From contig URUZ01000094.1 in NCBI GenBank assembly GCA_900551225.1, positions 1 to 14,980 of the forward strand: 14,980 nt of DNA. The letters are read 5' to 3'. This document shows, one piece after another, positions 14,026 to 14,980 of this stretch. Source of the stretch: an uncultured Clostridium sp. Lineage in GTDB: Bacteria; Bacillota; Clostridia; Lachnospirales; Lachnospiraceae. The notes beneath the pieces were generated by a model. The model worked only from the letters and a program-made list of their open reading frames with translations, ran no database searches and was not told the origin of the DNA. A program made the position numbers and the translations under genes. The first letter of the stretch is position 1. The number at the start of each line of letters is the position of its first letter.

Positions 14026-14689
14026 TCACGTCCTTCACAATCTGAATCACCTCTGCGGGATGGTTCACAATATAAGCCGGGTGAAATGCTTCCAGCTCGG
14101 CTCTGTCCCTAAATCCCCAGGTAACGCCCACAGTGTCCGCGCCGGCGGCCAGGCCTGTCTCCATATCCGTGTTGGTGTCTCCCAGATACAGGCATTCCTT
14201 CATATCAACCCCCAGCTCCCTGGCGCACATGAACACGCCGTCCGGAGCCGGTTTGCGGCGGATGCCTTCGCTCTCCCGCTCTCCGCTTACAAGGTCAAAA
14301 TATCCCTGGCCGAACACACCGTTTACATTGTCCACCGCCCGGTCATGGGACTTGTTGGACAGCACTGCGACCTTGATCCCCTGGGATTTTAAGAATTCCA
14401 GCAGCTCCATGATCCCCTCATATGGCTCCACACGGTACAGGCAGCATTCTTGGAATATTTTAATATATTCTTCCAGAGCTTCTTCATAGTGTGCAAGCTT
14501 CTCATCCCCGCAGGCAATCAAAGCGCGCTCAACCAGCTTCTTATATCCGTCCCCCACGTACCTTTTCGTATCCTCCACGGAGACAGATCCCAGGCCGTAG
14601 CGCTCCAATGTCTGGTTTACAGACATCTGCAGCGCATAAATCGTGTTTAAAAGGGTTCCATCTAAATCAAAAATACAACATTTATACAT
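14003..14689 (-). CDS. HAD-superfamily phosphatase (phosphoglycolate phosphatase-like)
   Basis: A 228-aa haloacid dehalogenase-like hydrolase of the Gph/PgmB type with a helical cap. Motif I DLDGT is at 8-12 (nucleophile D8, acid/base D10), motif II LSN at 110-112 (S111), motif III K146 (in RRKPAPD) and motif IV GDTNTDM at 170-176 (D171, D175). The substrate cannot be read from sequence; phosphoglycolate or another small phosphoester is likely. I chose the ATG at 14689 because the HAD fold begins there and AAAGGA lies upstream. In-frame ATGs at 14710 and 14767 would add poorly conserved residues without ribosome binding sites. Its end overlaps the znuA start by 23 nt, so it is the first gene of the znu transcript; any functional link to zinc is unknown. 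Confidence 0.85.
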   Translation of the reverse strand: MYKCCIFDLDGTLLNTIYALQMSVNQTLERYGLGSVSVEDTKRYVGDGYKKLVERALIACGDEKLAHYEEALEEYIKIFQECCLYRVEPYEGIMELLEFLKSQGIKVAVLSNKSHDRAVDNVNGVFGQGYFDLVSGERESEGIRRKPAPDGVFMCARELGVDMKECLYLGDTNTDMETGLAAGADTVGVTWGFRDRAELEAFHPAYIVNHPAEVIQIVKDVNGIDKMV

Positions 14690-14757
14690 AGCATTGGCAT
14701 TCCTTTCCATATTTATACATGATCCAGACAGCAGGCGCTTCAGCCTACACGTGACAT

Positions 14758-14766
14758 AGTATACCA
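14758..14766 (-). promoter_or_regulatory. Extended -10 promoter of the HAD-znu operon
   Basis: The minus strand reads TGG followed by TATACT (5/6 to TATAAT), an extended -10 element. The -35 region (TTACAA, 16 nt upstream) is weak. The expected transcript leader is about 60 nt. No clear Zur-type palindrome is visible around it. Confidence 0.45.
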
Positions 14767-14767
14767 T

Positions 14768-14980
14768 AGAATGAAAATTTTGTAACCTTTATTTCTTTTG
14801 CGGTATTGAAATTACTGGATTGAGGGGCGGAAGGTTACGCGGACGTGGCTGGTGTATTGGCCGCGAAAAGAAGGAGGTTGGAGCGGGGAGGACAGGGGAG
14901 GAGCCGGCTCCTGGTTACGGAGAGCGTGTCTCTAAGGCGCTGATGATTTGCTAAAAGCGCCGGTCCAAAGAAATTAAACT
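14768..14980. other. No supported gene at the right edge
   Basis: These 213 nt hold no convincing ORF on either strand. The only structures seen are a 12-nt perfect palindrome GGAGCCGGCTCC near 14900-14911 and a GGCGCT/AGCGCC hairpin near 14935-14961. They may belong to a neighbouring gene's control region outside the window. Confidence 0.4.

Noticed and set aside
14921..14931. AGAGCGTGTCT, identical to the end of the znuA-znuC palindrome
   Set aside because: An 11-nt match is expected by chance in a window of this size, and no matching second arm or TA flank is seen.

Overview
The window looks like a chromosomal segment of a GC-richer Clostridia member, probably a gut Lachnospiraceae (Enterocloster-like). 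Supporting signs are strong AGGAGG-type ribosome binding sites, an FCD-type GntR regulator, an Rpn-family PD-(D/E)XK nuclease of a type common in that family, and a Ktr potassium system. The taxon is an inference from gene content and sequence style; no rRNA or other marker gene is present.

Left third (about 1-5450): a sugar-acid catabolic locus. On the minus strand a UxaA-type altronate dehydratase is followed by a LarA-superfamily (nickel-dependent racemase/epimerase-like) protein that runs off the left edge. An FCD-type GntR regulator, also on the minus strand, has its own terminator. Divergently on the plus strand lie a DgoK-type 2-dehydro-3-deoxygalactonokinase and a KDPG/KDPGal aldolase. 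Together they could carry an aldonate (possibly epimerised at C2) through dehydration, phosphorylation and aldol cleavage to pyruvate and glyceraldehyde 3-phosphate. An 18-bp element with 17/18 identity sits inside the uxaA promoter and just after the dgoK promoter, which suggests one repressor controls both arms. The aldolase 3' end looks broken.

Middle (about 5388-6823): an Rpn-family nuclease/putative transposase gene (minus) with a good promoter. It is bracketed by hairpins sharing a 17-nt arm, and a 426-nt gene-free stretch rich in small inverted repeats lies upstream of it.

Right part (6824-14767, all minus strand): a metal and potassium homeostasis run. In transcription order it encodes a HAD phosphatase, ZnuA, ZnuC, ZnuB, KtrB/TrkH, KtrA/TrkA, a CobW/ZNG1-type GTPase with a long His/Cys-rich repeat region, and a second, diverged CobW-like GTPase carrying a YcgQ/DUF1980-like C-terminal domain. 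HAD-znuA and znuC-znuB overlap. znuA and znuC are separated by a 62-nt perfect-armed palindrome flanked by TA that looks like a tiny MITE. The zinc importer and the His-rich metallochaperone fit one job: acquiring zinc and delivering it to client proteins. ZnuA, ZnuC and the CobW protein all carry His- or Cys-rich segments. The extreme right end (14768-14980) holds the HAD promoter and no gene that I can support.
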